64,000 nucleotides of DNA from Haliclystus octoradiatus (Eukaryota > Cnidaria > Staurozoa > Stauromedusae > Haliclystidae). Below the pieces are notes generated by a model. The model worked only from the letters and a program-made list of their open reading frames with translations, had not been told where the DNA came from and searched no databases. How positions within the stretch are numbered: position 1 is the stretch's first letter; each line of letters opens with the position of its first letter. Below, piece after piece: positions 11,701 to 23,494 of the stretch. Location of the stretch: positions 930,001 through 994,000 of the forward strand of contig OU744449.1 of assembly GCA_916610825.1 (NCBI GenBank), written 5' to 3'. A program made the translations under genes and the position numbers.

Positions 11701-14700
11701 ACCCAAGTTTCATGAATGTTTTCATTAAACAGTCCATGAACAGTTCATGAACTTCGAATGACCCAACTTTTGTGAATGTTCTCATTAAACAGTTCATAAA
11801 CAATTCATGAACGTGAATGAGACCCAATTTTTATGAATTTTGGTTGATGAAAAGTTCATGAAAAGTGGGACATTCATGACCATGTACTTTTTCCACAGGG
11901 GCTGCTTTCCTCTGCAGCATCACATATTTATGAACCTTATGTTTCACAAACTGTTTCTTGGTTGAATTTTACAAGGAACAGTTGCTTCATTAAGTTCTTG
12001 AAAATAAGAACATCAAGTTAATTATTCGTTTAAGGAATTCTTGGTAGAGTCTCTAGCTTGTGACGTGCTGATACTATTGCTTCTGTAGATTTATCACTTT
12101 GGTATGATAATATCATTTCTCATCGCTTAATCTAGGTATTATGCCGAAGTACTTGTCTGCTGCATCAAGATCTGAAATATTAAGTTGACAGAATAAAACC
12201 TCATTTTCAAATCATGATATGTTTATTTGGTAATCACCTCTTTTATGCGTTTTTCAAAAGGGAATTCTGTTGGTTCTGAAAATGCAGCTGCAAAAATAAT
12301 TTCAATGTCAAAGAAAATACGAGATTTGATGTGTGAATTAGAGAAAGAGAGAACAAAGAATAGAGAATTGAAGAAACAAATCGATGCTTTCAAACAACGT
12401 CAGGAAAATGAAAATACGGTAGGTGGACTATGACGGTTGAATCTATCTATAATATAAACGCTAATACATAGTAAGTTTGTTATGTTTTGATTGATTATAA
12501 ATTTAGGAAGTCAAACGAGTAAGTCTACTGCCGAGCAACACTGATGTCTATGAAAAAGAAGAGGTTAGAAAATAGACAACATTTTTATTAACGTCTCATA
12601 ACGTAGCCCCAGTAGGATATGGATTCAAAACCATTGTAAAATTTAAGAAAATAATCAAACCAACTTGAAACTTTAATATTTCTGCAAAAACAATGGCAAT
12701 AGAAAATGGATAAGTTTGAAAACATAAGAAGCAGCTCCATCTAAGCTTTGATTAGTATATTAATGGCTCTGATAAACAAAAGAGAGGTTTGAACGATTGC
12801 AGAAAATATTATCATAAGAAAAATATGTTGTTTGGAAAGAAAACTAAATACGTTGATTATTTTATAAATCAATTGTAACACAGGAATTCGATCTGTCTGG
12901 AAAGCTAATGCACTTAAATTTATACACAATCGAATTGTTATTTCACCCACATCACGGAAAAGGAAGTTTTTATTGACCCACTCATTTTAAATTGATGAGT
13001 CTTAATCATTGATTATGAGGTTGTGTTTTCATTTTAGCTTGAACAGCAAATAAAAACTCTTCAAGAAAAGCTGAAACAAGCAACAGGTAAAGCCATGGAA
13101 TATCAAAACCAATCCGAAACGATGAAAAAAGAATTGAAAATTGCTCATAAGGTAAATCTATTTCCTTCTCAGAGAAAAGAGTGAACTGCTCACTATAAGT
13201 TCCATCAACATCAAATTCAAGTTGCTCATTTCCTTGTGGGTACATAGGCATGAACATGGAACATGCCTTAAATTGATTGTGAAATTTTCATGAACACTTT
13301 ATGAACATATCATGAACTGGCATTCGTAATATTCATAAGCAATTGGGAAATCTCATGTTATAATATTTCAGCCAAGAACACGCAATCCCGTGAACGCTGA
13401 TGCGAAAATAATAAATCGAAGTTTCATTATTAAATGAAATTTATTTCACAGTATGATTTTATGTAAATGATTGAACAACTAGTTTTTAATAGGTGTTATC
13501 AAATGAAATTGGTGATGGCATATCCATTCAATCACTGATGAATTCAACATCTTCCTGGCGAGGAAGACAACAACAAATTATTAACTTACAAAACAAGGTA
13601 CTGTAGTTCACTAAGTAGTAATTAAGACGGTATCGCCCTACCAAAGGCATCTGTACCACTCTTCCATTTCTAGAGGAGTGGCTCTTTTTGCTAAGAGCAA
13701 TTATTGTAAATGCTCTTTGTTGTTTTCAGCCACAACATTGTAGATCAATTTCAACAGATTTCATGGCAGATAGATCTTGATTGGCAATGCGCAGCAATAC
13801 ACTGCATCTACTCTCAATACAATTCCCAATGGACCATTCCATCTGCCATCCTTACATTACATGGTACTCATTTGACGTTTTCCATCTGACCTAACTTTCC
13901 CCCACGCCAATTGTAACTGAACGAATTTGTGCTAAGATCATAAATCATATACATTGAAACCTGTTTATAAAACAGCTGAGATAGATAAATTGACCATTTT
14001 ATGCAGGTGGACTTTATATACAGGTTTGATTCAATAGAAAATACTATTTTAGACATACCAAGAGCGACCAGTATAGATAGGTGGATGCTATAAAGAGGTG
14101 ACCATTATAACAGGTCTGACTGTATGTATCATTGTATACAGTATAAACCACTCAAGTGTAATTCAGATAGTGGAATTCCCTTGACTGCAACCTGGTAATT
14201 TTAAACCCTATAAACTATTTTCTGGGCTAGTATATCATGGCCTTCTTTAACAGTTTGGGATAAGTACAAATTTGGATAATTGTAATAAAAATAGATGGAA
14301 ATTTTGACTTGCACTTAATTTGGTTTGTTTCACTGTATTAAATTATTATTTCTCTCTTTTCTGTTGAATTTTTGTTATTGATTTCATGAAGTGTTTTCAC
14401 AGGGACATTAATCATTGTGAACATGTTTCCGTTGTAGGTCAGTGAACTTAATAATCAAGTTGGACAACTCAAACTTCATCAACAACAACAGCAACTGCTG
14501 TCTTATGACAATATGTCATCAATGTCTTTGTCTGCTTCAGCAATTGGATTAACAAAAATTAATAACCAATCGATTGACAAAGTACTTCCTCTGACAACCT
14601 CTTTATCAGTTCACGAGGAGAGGCATCGGTCATCGTTGAAACGAGCAGAAAACAGTCGGAGGGAGGCACAAGAGGTAACCTCATTCAATTATAAATAAGA

Positions 14701-17700
14701 AATATGAAACTGGAAATGTAAAATTGCTGTAGTACTGTCCTTTTATTTTGATATCAATAGCAAATTTTCCACTGAACAAATGGCAAATCAAATATCTAAA
14801 ACGTGTTTAGTGTTTGCAACATTGTACCGGTAATTGTCATTAAACTAAAGTCATTTAATAGAAATCAATTTAAATAGCACACACAAATATGAATTTGATA
14901 AGTTCATAATCATTTCATGAAGATTCAAACACGTTTTTGTAGTGATTTGATTCTTCAACCCATACAATAAGTTAATAAACTATTCATGAACCTTGTAAAC
15001 TGCTATAATTGTTAATTGGCATATCTTCTATGAACACATTCTTGAAAACTTCATGAAAAAGTTCATGGAGCACTCATGAACCATGAACAGTTCATAATAG
15101 AAATATATGAACGTTGGATTTCATCAAACCCATCCATGAACCTGTCACAAGATATTCATGAACTGTTTTCATACAGGTAGATATGCTGCTAACTAAATCT
15201 AAAGTTGCAAAGATAAGCTAAATGCATATACACATTATAGCAGAGTTTTATAACTTAAACATTTTGATTCTAAATATTTGTTCTCTATGCCTTGATCTCA
15301 AGCTCACACAAAGCTTGACTGATCTATAAGTCCCGCTTTGATATACCGCAATTTGACGAGCGGTAAGCGGTTTCTTTGTTTTCTAAAACTATAGAATTGC
15401 CTTGATCTCAAGTTTGACAACTGAAAGCATATCTACAAGTAATGAGGTGGATGTTGGCTGATACAATCATTGTAGACACTTAATCTTGTTTGGTGTATTG
15501 GTGCATCAATAATAGCTATAGACACATGGAAACAAATCTCCACTCTGAATATAATCTGGAAAAGGAAAAAAGCTGCAATAGACCAGCGTCCCTTGTGCAA
15601 TTCATGCAAATTCTACCACCTTGTTTTTTTTCAAGTTATGTTTATCTGAAAAATAGCCTTCAAATAATAAAATATTGTTTGAATTGCTTCAATCGAAATC
15701 ATGTGTGTTAAATCTTTTTTGTTTTGTTTGCACATTTTTAGAAACTGAAAGATGATCTTGTAGTTGCATGTGAAGAAATTGAGAAGTTAAAGATCAGACA
15801 GAGAGCAGCAAAGTCAAGAAATGTTGTTTTATCGAATGAATTAAAACAATCACGAAATGAAATCAAACGACTACAGGAAAAGTCAAAAGAGGATGATGAA
15901 TTAGTCAATGCTTCTGTTGTAAGTAGATTATTGAATAGGCTGCTAAATATTAACGTTAGACACACATGTATACAGCGGTAACCTGTCTATAGTGGTCATT
16001 CTTGATATGTGTAACAGTATTTTCTATTGAATAAACCTTGTATATGAAGGTCACCTGTATATAGTGGTCAATTTACCCACGGTCTCTCATATATAGCTGG
16101 CTGCTATATACAGGTTTCCTTGTATATCATATTATTAGGCTTATAGATAATTAGTTGTTGTTTTTTAATGATCTTCAGTAATAATTCACGAACCACAAAC
16201 AATTCATAGGCGCTTCATGAGCATAAATGAACATCCTCTTTGACCGAACAATTAATGGGAACTTTTGTTGACTATTTATGAGGTAGAGTATGCTTATAGT
16301 ATACGGAAATTATATATTCCTTTTCACATTTATGGAGTCATTTTTCTGAGGTATTCCCAGCAAATTGCTACTAGCTCACTTTCAATTAGATTAATACCCT
16401 TTGATAGTGACAGGAATAATTAATTAAGATTTAAATACATTTGTTTGTTTTGTTGGCATCAAGACAAAATTAATTTTATATTATATCATATCTTTTCATT
16501 TATATCATTTAAATAATAATTTTATGTAATAATTTAATTATAGCAATGCCTCCAAATTTAGAAGACCTAGTTTCAAAACGCAAAATACAATTTCCCGTTA
16601 TATATAAACATAAGACAGGGGATGATCCTAGCCAGCAGCCAATATCCTTTGAAATGTGTCTTTTGTTCAGAGCGGGAGTGATCGCTTGAATCAAAGATGA
16701 TTTCCAGATTACAAAACCTTGATATTTACATAAAAGGTTTTCATGAAATACAATTTATGGTGCAAAACTATGCCTTTCGTTGTTAGCGTGAAGTTGAAAG
16801 TTTAAGGGAAGAGAAAATGTCACTGCAGAAGAAGGTATCAAAAAGAAATAAAGACAGCGAAAGAATAGTTTATGCCAACGACATTAGCCCTGATAAGAGA
16901 AACCCTGGTTGTAATCAAATACCTCACCATGGCAACAGTAAGTTGATTGATCAATTAGAAGCAAGAGTCAAGGAACAAGAACACACAGTTAAGAGGCTAG
17001 AAGAAGAATTGAAAAACTCACAACAAGGCAGCAAGATGATAGATTCAAATGAAGATGCACATCACAGGTTTGTAAACTGAATCGACAAAGTCATTATTAT
17101 ATTCTCTATTGTCAACGCGCAATGATGCTCCGCAGCTACTCACAATGCATTCCCTCTGGACCGTTCTATCCGCCATCCTTAGATGGTAGGCTACTCGTTT
17201 GATGTTTTAGATAAAGTCAAGGCTGATGAGTTGACCTTCAGTGGATTTGAACCACAGTCGATCAGATATGATCAGATCTGAAGTTTGTTTGCCCTACCAT
17301 CTGAGCAAATCCTGCTACATCCAGGTTGATCAGTTAACATTGATCAACTATCAACTAATCAACTTGAGTATCAGCACTGTGATTGGTCTACCTGTTACTC
17401 TCAACGAATTGAAATGGAAAGCAGGCTATGTAGCGTATAAAATTTTAGCCTCTTCTGTCATTAAGCCTCTCTATCACGTATACACGTACCATTCCATCCG
17501 CCATCCTTAGATCTGCAATCCACCCCTTGGACCAACCACCCACCATCCTTAGATTCGCAATCCATCCGCCATCCTTAGTTCCGCAATCAACCCCTTGGAC
17601 CATCCACCCACCACGAGGATCTATCAATGGATTTAATTCAACGCTTTTTTGCAATTATGAAATTTTATATCGAGTCAAACGTTGTACCATCGTTTACACA

Positions 17701-20700
17701 AATAGTTCGTTCAAAAGCTGTTAACTGTAGACCCGGTCGTAGACATGCGAATAAGCCTTTTCTTTTTCGTATCTCTTCGATTACACATCCTGTGGTACCC
17801 AATCTTCTATCTGCAATCCGCTTTGCAGAACTTGAATGTGTTTTTGTTTTTCAAGGAAATATTGAATCAGATAGAACACTGTTTAACCACATTGTAATTT
17901 ATTTCAAAATTGATCAATGAACTAATGATGATGAAATAATTGATAATGGTTTTAATGATATAAGAAATATATTTGTATATGTGTAATTGTATGGATATAT
18001 ATATATTGGAAATAATCATAAAATTATAGAAAACTGATCCTCAAATAACAATAAAATAATAAAAAGTCAAAATTAAAATGATTGTGATTTTTCATGAGGA
18101 AGGAATTATATATGTATTGTGCATTTGTTTTAAAATCATACAACATAAAATCATATCAAATTTTCAAATAATCATAAAATTATACAACAGTTGGTTTTCA
18201 AATAATCATAAAATAATAGTAAATAAGTAAATAATAATAAATATATAGTGTTGTTTTAGAAGAAGGCAAAGTCGATCTCGATTTCGTTTGGATCGACTGT
18301 TGGAATAGCCTCCAATTTGCCTTCAGCTTTCTTTTCGATTTGATCATCTTTTTCCTTTCCGTATTCGTCAGATTTCTCTTCGTCCAGCTCTACCAATTGA
18401 ACGTTGCTCATTTTATCATCGTCTTTGGTGAATTCAAACAGATAGATGTCTTGGCTGTCGAGATCAGGGATGTGGAAGATCTCATCATTCACTGCAAAGC
18501 TGACGTTTCTTGCTGGCCGTGGTGTATCACTAAAAAGTGAGAACAAATATCACAATTAACGGCATGTCAAAGCTAAGAAGCTTCACTAAAAGGCTATGCT
18601 ACAGATGTGGGTTGCTGGTTGATGCGCTATAGTTAGTTGTCCGCTATGATTGTCCCCTGAAGATCCTTCAAAGGAATTCAAATATATTTTGGTTCGGGTT
18701 CGTGTTCACCTTTTGAGGCAACCTTTGCTCACATCAACGGCATTGATTTCATCTGGTTCTTCTTCACACTTGCCATCGGATGTGTCTGTTTGAGGGCTAT
18801 TGGAAGATGATGTCACTTTGCAAAGCTGTTTCTTCAATGCTTCAATCTCATTTGTGGCCTCTTTCATAGAGTCCAGGTGGTCTGTGTTGGTTTCATCACG
18901 TTGTTTTTTCAATTGATCGATCTCATGTCTCAGTAGATTGATGTCAGCAAAAGATTTATCGTTGTCGCGGTCTTTGACAATGCTTTGGCTGCACGATTCT
19001 AGCTGAAGCGTCGTAATGAGACTAACCAGTTCGTTGTGGTCTGTTTCATGCTTGGAAGAGAGATTCCTGAGGGTTGCTAGTAACGACTGATTGGCTATCT
19101 TTGTTGCCTCGGCATCGTCTGTTAACTTAGCAATCTTCTCGCGTAGCTCTTTTTCAACACGCTTGTGGCGATTACGTTTCTTCCAAGCTTTTCGAAAGAA
19201 AGCAACAACACGGTGTCTGAATCTCAGCTGACGATGGTTTTGATTAGGCTGTGATGGTAAAATCTCAGATGCGGAACCTCCTTTCAGAGCATCTGAAACA
19301 TCATTGTTGTTTTCATCACGAGGCCCTTCAGCATAACTCATTGGTCCAGTAATTGCACTAAGATCTAAAGATTCGATGGTGCTAGCATTGGCTGCTTTGG
19401 TCTCTCTTTTCTTTAATCTTTTGTACGTCTCTGTCAGCAAATCTTGCCTTGCCATAATGCTGGCAAATTTGTTCTTGTAGAACGCAGCGTATTCATTGAC
19501 ATTTTCCACTTCAGATAGCACAGCTGTACGATGTCTAATTGCTAGTGCTATTTCTCTATTGATCTCAATGATGCTATCTGTGATGCCATTCAGATCGATT
19601 CCATTTGATTGATTGGATGATCTCAGTATAGTGGCGAGTTTTATTTGTTTCTCTGTCACGTGATCAAATGTATCAAGCATTTCCTGTTCGTGATATTTTG
19701 ATTGTGGCGTTGAATCCTCCATGGTCAATCCAGAGGTCTTCTGAGTTGCTGTAGCAATCATGCGGCCTAAATTGAAGTGATAAAAAGATGGATCAAATAC
19801 AGTGACAACCTGAGTATAGCAATCACCAATGAAAATTAAATCTGACCGTTGTAGACAGGATTGTTAAACAGTGTGTTAAACAATGTGGTTAAACAGTGTT
19901 CTATCTGATTCAATATTTCCTTGAAAAACAAAAACACATTCAAGTTCTGCAAAGTGGATTGCAGATAGAAGATTGGGTACCACAGGATGTGTAATCGAAG
20001 AGACACGAAAAAGAAAAGGCTTATTTGCATGTCTACGACCGGGTCTACAGTTAACACACTTAATATTTCTAAAGAAAGTTCGATAATGGCTAGATAGTAC
20101 TGCCTGTCTTTTCTAAATACTGTGAAAGTGGTTACTGTAGCCATGTGGGATATGACCCTAACGAGTGCATCCCTCTTATTTTTGGTTCTAATAATTAACA
20201 AACTCATCGCTTATATTTTGATCCTGTGTATCAAACTCGCAAGAAATAACTTATGTAACGCTATTATATAAGTTGTGATTGATAACCTTCACACAGATCT
20301 TTGCAGCAAATATCGTAGCTTATAACCGTTACAGTACTCACCATCTCCATCATCTAATGCTGCAGTGCTGGCTTCAACGTCTTCACTGTGGTTATTATTT
20401 ACTAATAATTCTTCAGCGTCTCCATTAACTTTTTCGTCTAACGCATCCTTTTGCGGTTTTTCCCCGCTATCATCTTTTTCTGTGATATCTTCATTACCTT
20501 CGACGTCTTCGTTCGACGCCACACTATTCGAAGCGTTCTCTCCTTCACCTCCTTCTGCTACAGTTTCAGCTGCAGCTTCGTTTTCGTCAACTTTTTCCAT
20601 CTCGGAATTACAAGTGTCCATTCTTGTCATCGGTCAAAATGGCAAGAGGAAGATCGAGGCAATGCAATCGTTTTTATACATTCGCAATCATGACGTAATG

Positions 20701-23256
20701 GTTTGATTGATTTTTACCTTATTTGGATATATCCATAGATACTTTACTGTAATCAGACGTCATGATTCGACTAATCAGAAAAAATTCGGTAAGAAAATCC
20801 ATAATGGTAGATATTTCTCATAAATATGCATTTTTGAAAAAGTGAATATTCAAGTCTTTAAATTAACTTTTAAATCAAAAGTAGAGTTCACTCTTCATCC
20901 AAACCATGTTTCAAGTACCCGCCCACATACGTTCGAAAATAGAGCTCAGTATTTATTTGTCGAATGTTTACCGGAATGTTTCGCTTCTTCACTTTTCAAA
21001 CTTTTTCTACAGATCAGTTACTGATCGAAGGCAAGTTGAAATGTTGAATATCGGCTGATAGTAACCGAGGTTGACCGATGTCGTTATACCGATATTCATG
21101 GAGCCTTAGATCAGTAACTGTTTTAGTCAATGACTAGCTGGTCAATTTTGTTATATAAAGTCATAGCATCAAAAACGCAATTAACCATACCAAATTAGCC
21201 ATAGTGGTGAGAACACACGATGCCGTCAATACCACTGGTCAAAACAGCTTTAGAATTGACCACTGTTCGACCAATCAAATTTCTCGATTCTCTTATCAAC
21301 CTGTTAGGCAATAACTAATTATTGTGAATTAATTTTCATCTTTTAAACGAAATGTATCCATTATACGCATGCCCGTATGAGATGGAAAAGAAAAAGGAAA
21401 TTTGGATAATTGGAGATTGTATAATAGTTAAGGTTTATAATATTTTGTCTCTTCAAGTTTTACACCAGAAGGTGATCATCAAGCGGTTAATTCAACTAGC
21501 GTAATTCTAGCATGTTTCATTTTTGACTCTCTTTCTATAAATACTCTAATTAATTTCATTGATCACCACACCAAAAACTGGTGTGGGACAATCCCACTGT
21601 TACAGTTGTATCAGATAATTGAAACAAATTGCTCATAATAGAATTTAGATCACATCAAAGATTCATTGAAATCTTTCACATTTTCTCTCGCCCGATGCCA
21701 TGCCAATCAGAGCTGTAATAACTACTTTAAATTTTAATTGCAGAAATATTGAGGACAAGTCATACGAATGGCAAAAATTATCGTCATTACTTGAAGTAGC
21801 TTCAGTTGAACGAGAAAGACTGTTGGAGTTAACGCAACGTCAACAATTAAGGTCAGTTGCGAGTTGTTGAGCATTTGTTTTCGTACACATTGTGTTCATT
21901 AAATTTGTATTAAACTGCCGATGGATGTGTCCGTGTTAAGTTTAGAGGTATAGCATTCGATTTCTATTGATAAATAATTTTACCCAAAAACTAGCAGCAA
22001 ACAAATTTGGTTCTTCATCTGATCATAGTTTATAGAGACAAACCCGTGATCAGACAAATCTTTTTATTTATATCTAATATGGGTCTCTATAAACTATGAT
22101 CTGAAGCAATTTTCAAGCTAAGATCAAGATGATCTGATTTATAAGTGACACAGTAATTAATAGATTACAACCATCAGTTGGGGATGATATTTACCATTTC
22201 GTGATAATGTTTTTGATTTATTGAGTCCCAATTCTCGTCAATTCTATATTCATAATGATTTAAAAGACTAAACCAGCAAATCTAGACCATGAGAAATACG
22301 CGAATAAATTACGTACATTTTTTTTCAAAAGCATCGAAAACTCTATCCGCCAACACTTGGAATTGGAAACAAAATGCTGTGGATTAAACCGTCGGAACGC
22401 TACCCTAGAAAAGGGGATCGAATTAGCAAAGAAAAATAGCAGACAGCAACAACCACCAAAGCAGCTGAATCGATCACGTGGTCAATCTCGATCAGCTAAC
22501 GTAGTACGTCAAAATGAGACTGAAAATGATGATAAGAGTGAAGCTGAAACGAGGTTAGTGGAATTGACATAGCCACATGGTTCAGTCTCCATTTAATTGC
22601 TTATTTGCAAAGGTTAATGATGTATTGACAATCATCATATCTAAGATTCTAATGTAGTAATTGTTTTTCAATAACTCTCTCTACCATCTTTCCTTGGTTA
22701 ATTAATTGCCTCAACAGAATAATATACTCTGTTCTGCTGCTTCTCAGTTTATTGGACGGAATGCGCAAGGTCCGACAAAAGTAGGAACCCTGGAATCCTA
22801 GATTCAGGGAGGTTATCGAGCGAATTCAGAAGAAAGTTAATATTTTTAAGATTTATTGGTCAAACAGCAACTAAAATATTCAGAAGAAATGTCAGACACT
22901 AGGATTCCAAAAGACTGAATCTTTTGTCGGACACTACGCATGCATCATTTGTTCAACTCTGGTGTCAGCAATTAGCATCGTATCATATAATTTAATGGAC
23001 GTATTGGTTTGTTATTTGCAGACTCTTGATACAAATGGACGAGAACAACGCTCTAAAAGAAGCATTAAACTCAACATTAAAATCAAAACAAGAAGACATA
23101 AAAGTTTATGAGAACATTCTAGATCAATCTAAAAAGATATTTATGGAAGGACTAAGACAACTAACACAAGACATTACATTATCAAATGAAAACAACATAC
23201 AAAATAATTTAAAACAACGACCCCGTTCATCAATACCTTATTTAAATGACAGCTGA
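8741..23256 (+). CDS. CCDC13: CCDC13 coiled-coil protein, 13 exons, 697 aa
   Basis: In vertebrates CCDC13 is a centriolar-satellite/basal-body protein needed for cilium assembly. Exons: 8741-8971, 9414-9476, 10143-10248, 12261-12418, 12507-12563, 13038-13151, 13493-13597, 14438-14674, 15742-15918, 16787-17067, 21744-21851, 22332-22553, 23022-23256; total 2094 nt. Diagnostic blocks run in family order: DENGRLYKLL (about residues 102-111), AAAKIISMSKKIR, VLSNEIGDGISIQSLM followed by SWRGRQQQIINLQNK, SRNVVLSNELKQSRNEIKRL, VERERLLELTQRQ and the C-terminal ENNALKEALNSTLKSKQEDI..MEGLRQ. Nearly the whole chain is heptad-like coiled coil, and the length is close to the human protein (about 715 aa). 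ATG at 8741 is chosen because MSNGSST..LKAQFDALQKRQ aligns with the family start. AATAAA at 23296-23301 is a good poly(A) signal. Intron 10 contains a nested antisense gene. Confidence 0.95.
10353..11350. mobile_element. 998-bp non-autonomous TIR DNA transposon
   Basis: Inserted in CCDC13 intron 3. The outer 30 bp of both ends form an inverted repeat with one mismatch, starting CACAGATTATAACGACCAG and ending CGGCACTG on the left. The insertion is flanked by an exact 9-bp direct repeat ATCAAGGGA (10344-10352 and 11351-11359). Sub-terminal similarity (GCCATTATGTxTGTTGCCC) continues inward. No transposase frame is visible. A 9-bp target duplication is typical of Mutator-like elements and also occurs in some Merlin elements; the family assignment is inference. 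A truncated inverted relative lies at 38922-39737. Confidence 0.88.
11465..11875. repeat. 60-bp minisatellite with GTTCATGAAC motifs
   Basis: Five units of about 60 bp are marked by CCCAA at 11582, 11642, 11702, 11762 and 11823, with a further related CCCAA at 11476. Each unit carries TTCATGAAC-type dyads and CATTAAACAGT. The period is a multiple of three, so the minus strand stays open across it (11531-11827). I read that frame as a by-product of the repeat, not a gene. Confidence 0.85.
13786..13890. repeat. Dispersed repeat, copy A
   Basis: Contains GGACCATTCCATCTGCCATC followed by TACTCATTTGACGTTTT. A related stretch at 17115-17210 has GGACCGTTCTATCCGCCATC followed by TACTCGTTTGATGTTTT. 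Both lie in CCDC13 introns. No borders or coding potential are seen. Confidence 0.5.
13951..14124. mobile_element. MITE of the CTATAGCGGTCA family, reversed
   Basis: A copy of the 4034-4215 family in opposite orientation within a CCDC13 intron. It runs from a GAAACCTGTTTATAA end to an ACAGGTCTGACTGTA end. Confidence 0.55.
14890..15175. repeat. TTCATGAA-rich degenerate repeat tract
   Basis: An intronic stretch of CCDC13 with many TTCATGAA, GTTCATGGA and CATGAACAGTTC motifs. It is a diverged relative of the minisatellite at 11465-11875 without clear periodicity. Confidence 0.5.
15969..16125. mobile_element. MITE of the CTATAGCGGTCA family
   Basis: A copy in a CCDC13 intron with the motif CCTGTCTATAGTGGTCATTC and an ending like TACAGGTTTCCTTGTAT. 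It aligns by eye with the element at 4034-4215. Confidence 0.55.
17115..17210. repeat. Dispersed repeat, copy B
   Basis: Partner of the sequence at 13786-13890, with the shared core TCCGCCATCCTTA. It lies at the start of CCDC13 intron 10, next to a tandem repeat built on the same CCATCCTTAG core. Confidence 0.5.
17429..17483. repeat. Dispersed repeat TGTAGCGTATAA, copy 1
   Basis: About 55 bp starting TGTAGCGTATAAAATTTTAG recurs with a few changes at 26571-26625 in an intron of the THSD7-like gene. Too short to classify. Confidence 0.6.
17494..17617. repeat. 68-bp tandem repeat, about two units
   Basis: The unit begins CCATCCGCCATCCTTAG (17494 and 17562) and includes CCCCTTGGACCA and CACCCACCA. 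The second unit is shorter. Open frames over it on both strands are repeat artefacts. Confidence 0.75.
17720..17895 (+). repeat. 176-bp inverted-repeat arm 1 beside nested gene
   Basis: This arm is the reverse complement of 19880-20055 with only about three substitutions in 176 positions. It begins GTTAACTGTAGACCCGGTCG and ends CTGTTTAACCACATTGT. It lies 3' of the nested minus-strand gene. The equal arm lengths and high identity imply a recent inverted duplication or ongoing gene conversion between arms. Confidence 0.92.
18256..20630 (-). CDS. Unrecognised coiled-coil protein nested in CCDC13 intron, 3 exons, 539 aa
   Basis: Exons in transcript order: 20630-20342, 19766-18710, 18529-18256; total 1620 nt with clean GT..AG junctions. 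I do not recognise the family. Residues 1-97 are very acidic and low-complexity (Glu/Asp/Ala/Asn, for example NEAAAETVAEGGEGENAS). The middle exon (352 codons) is mostly heptad-like coiled coil with a strongly basic patch (FRKAWKKRNRHKR) near its centre. The last 92 residues hold a more ordered-looking stretch (NVSFAVNDEIFHIPDL, then DIYLFEFTKDDDKM) and end in an acidic tail (EIEIDFAFF). There is no signal peptide or membrane helix. The start at 20630 is the first ATG; another ATG follows three codons later. A minus-strand AATAAA lies at 17903-17898. It runs opposite to its host gene. It could be a lineage-specific coiled-coil gene or a fast-diverged known one. Confidence 0.72.
19880..20055 (-). 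repeat. 176-bp inverted-repeat arm 2 in nested-gene intron 1
   Basis: Inverted partner of 17720-17895. It lies in the first intron of the nested gene, so the two arms bracket coding exons 2 and 3 (about 2.0 kb between arms). No transposase or terminal target duplication was recognised at the arm borders. Confidence 0.92.
21512..21605. repeat. Dispersed repeat ATTAATTTCATTGA, copy 1
   Basis: Contains TTTCATTTTTGACTCTCTTT, TAATTAATTTCATTGATCAC and AAAACTGGTGTGGGACAATC. The same order occurs at 33838-33972 and, reversed, at 49088-49180. Confidence 0.6.
22021..22101. repeat. Perfect 19-bp inverted repeat
   Basis: GATCATAGTTTATAGAGAC (22021-22039) and its exact complement (22083-22101) enclose a 43-base loop in a CCDC13 intron. 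It could be a MITE remnant or a transcript hairpin. Confidence 0.8.
22770..22932. mobile_element. 163-bp MITE with 12-bp TIR
   Basis: The ends GTCCGACAAAAG and CTTTTGTCGGAC are exact complements, and the inner segments (GGAATCCTAG / CTAGGATTCC) are also complementary. Related sequences at 37294-37460, 41812-41880 and 47738-47893 share AGTAGGAATCC-like ends, ATTTATAGGTCAA and AGAAATT/AATTTCTTCT-type interiors. It lies in the last CCDC13 intron. Confidence 0.7.
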
Positions 23257-23295
23257 CAACAAGTGCAGACATCTGATTGATTAGTTTTATGTTTT

Positions 23296-23301
23296 AATAA
23301 A
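23296..23301 (+). terminator. CCDC13 poly(A) signal
   Basis: AATAAA lies 40 bases after the CCDC13 stop codon. The THSD7-like gene ends convergently at 23495, so the two 3' UTRs share less than 240 bp. Confidence 0.7.
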
Positions 23302-23494
23302 CACTCTTGTAAATAATTATGTGCGTAAAAACACATTTGAATAATAATGTGATGAGGATGGATGTCTTGACTATATTTAACAATTTAATTGTTTAAAAAA
23401 ATAATGTATATAATAATAATAATTATTATTATTTGCAAATGAGTATTATTCCTGTTATTTAAATGTACGTACGTATCTTATGATTAGTTATTTT

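Noticed and set aside
11531-11827. Minus-strand 98-codon repeat protein
   Set aside because: Its openness is explained by the 60-bp tandem repeat; no upstream or downstream gene structure.
11465-11875. CRISPR-like array
   Set aside because: Units are contiguous 60-bp tandem repeats without unique spacers, in a eukaryotic intron.
20365-20706. Plus-strand Ser-rich frames
   Set aside because: Antisense shadow of the acidic first exon of the nested gene (Glu/Asp codons read as Ser/Phe).
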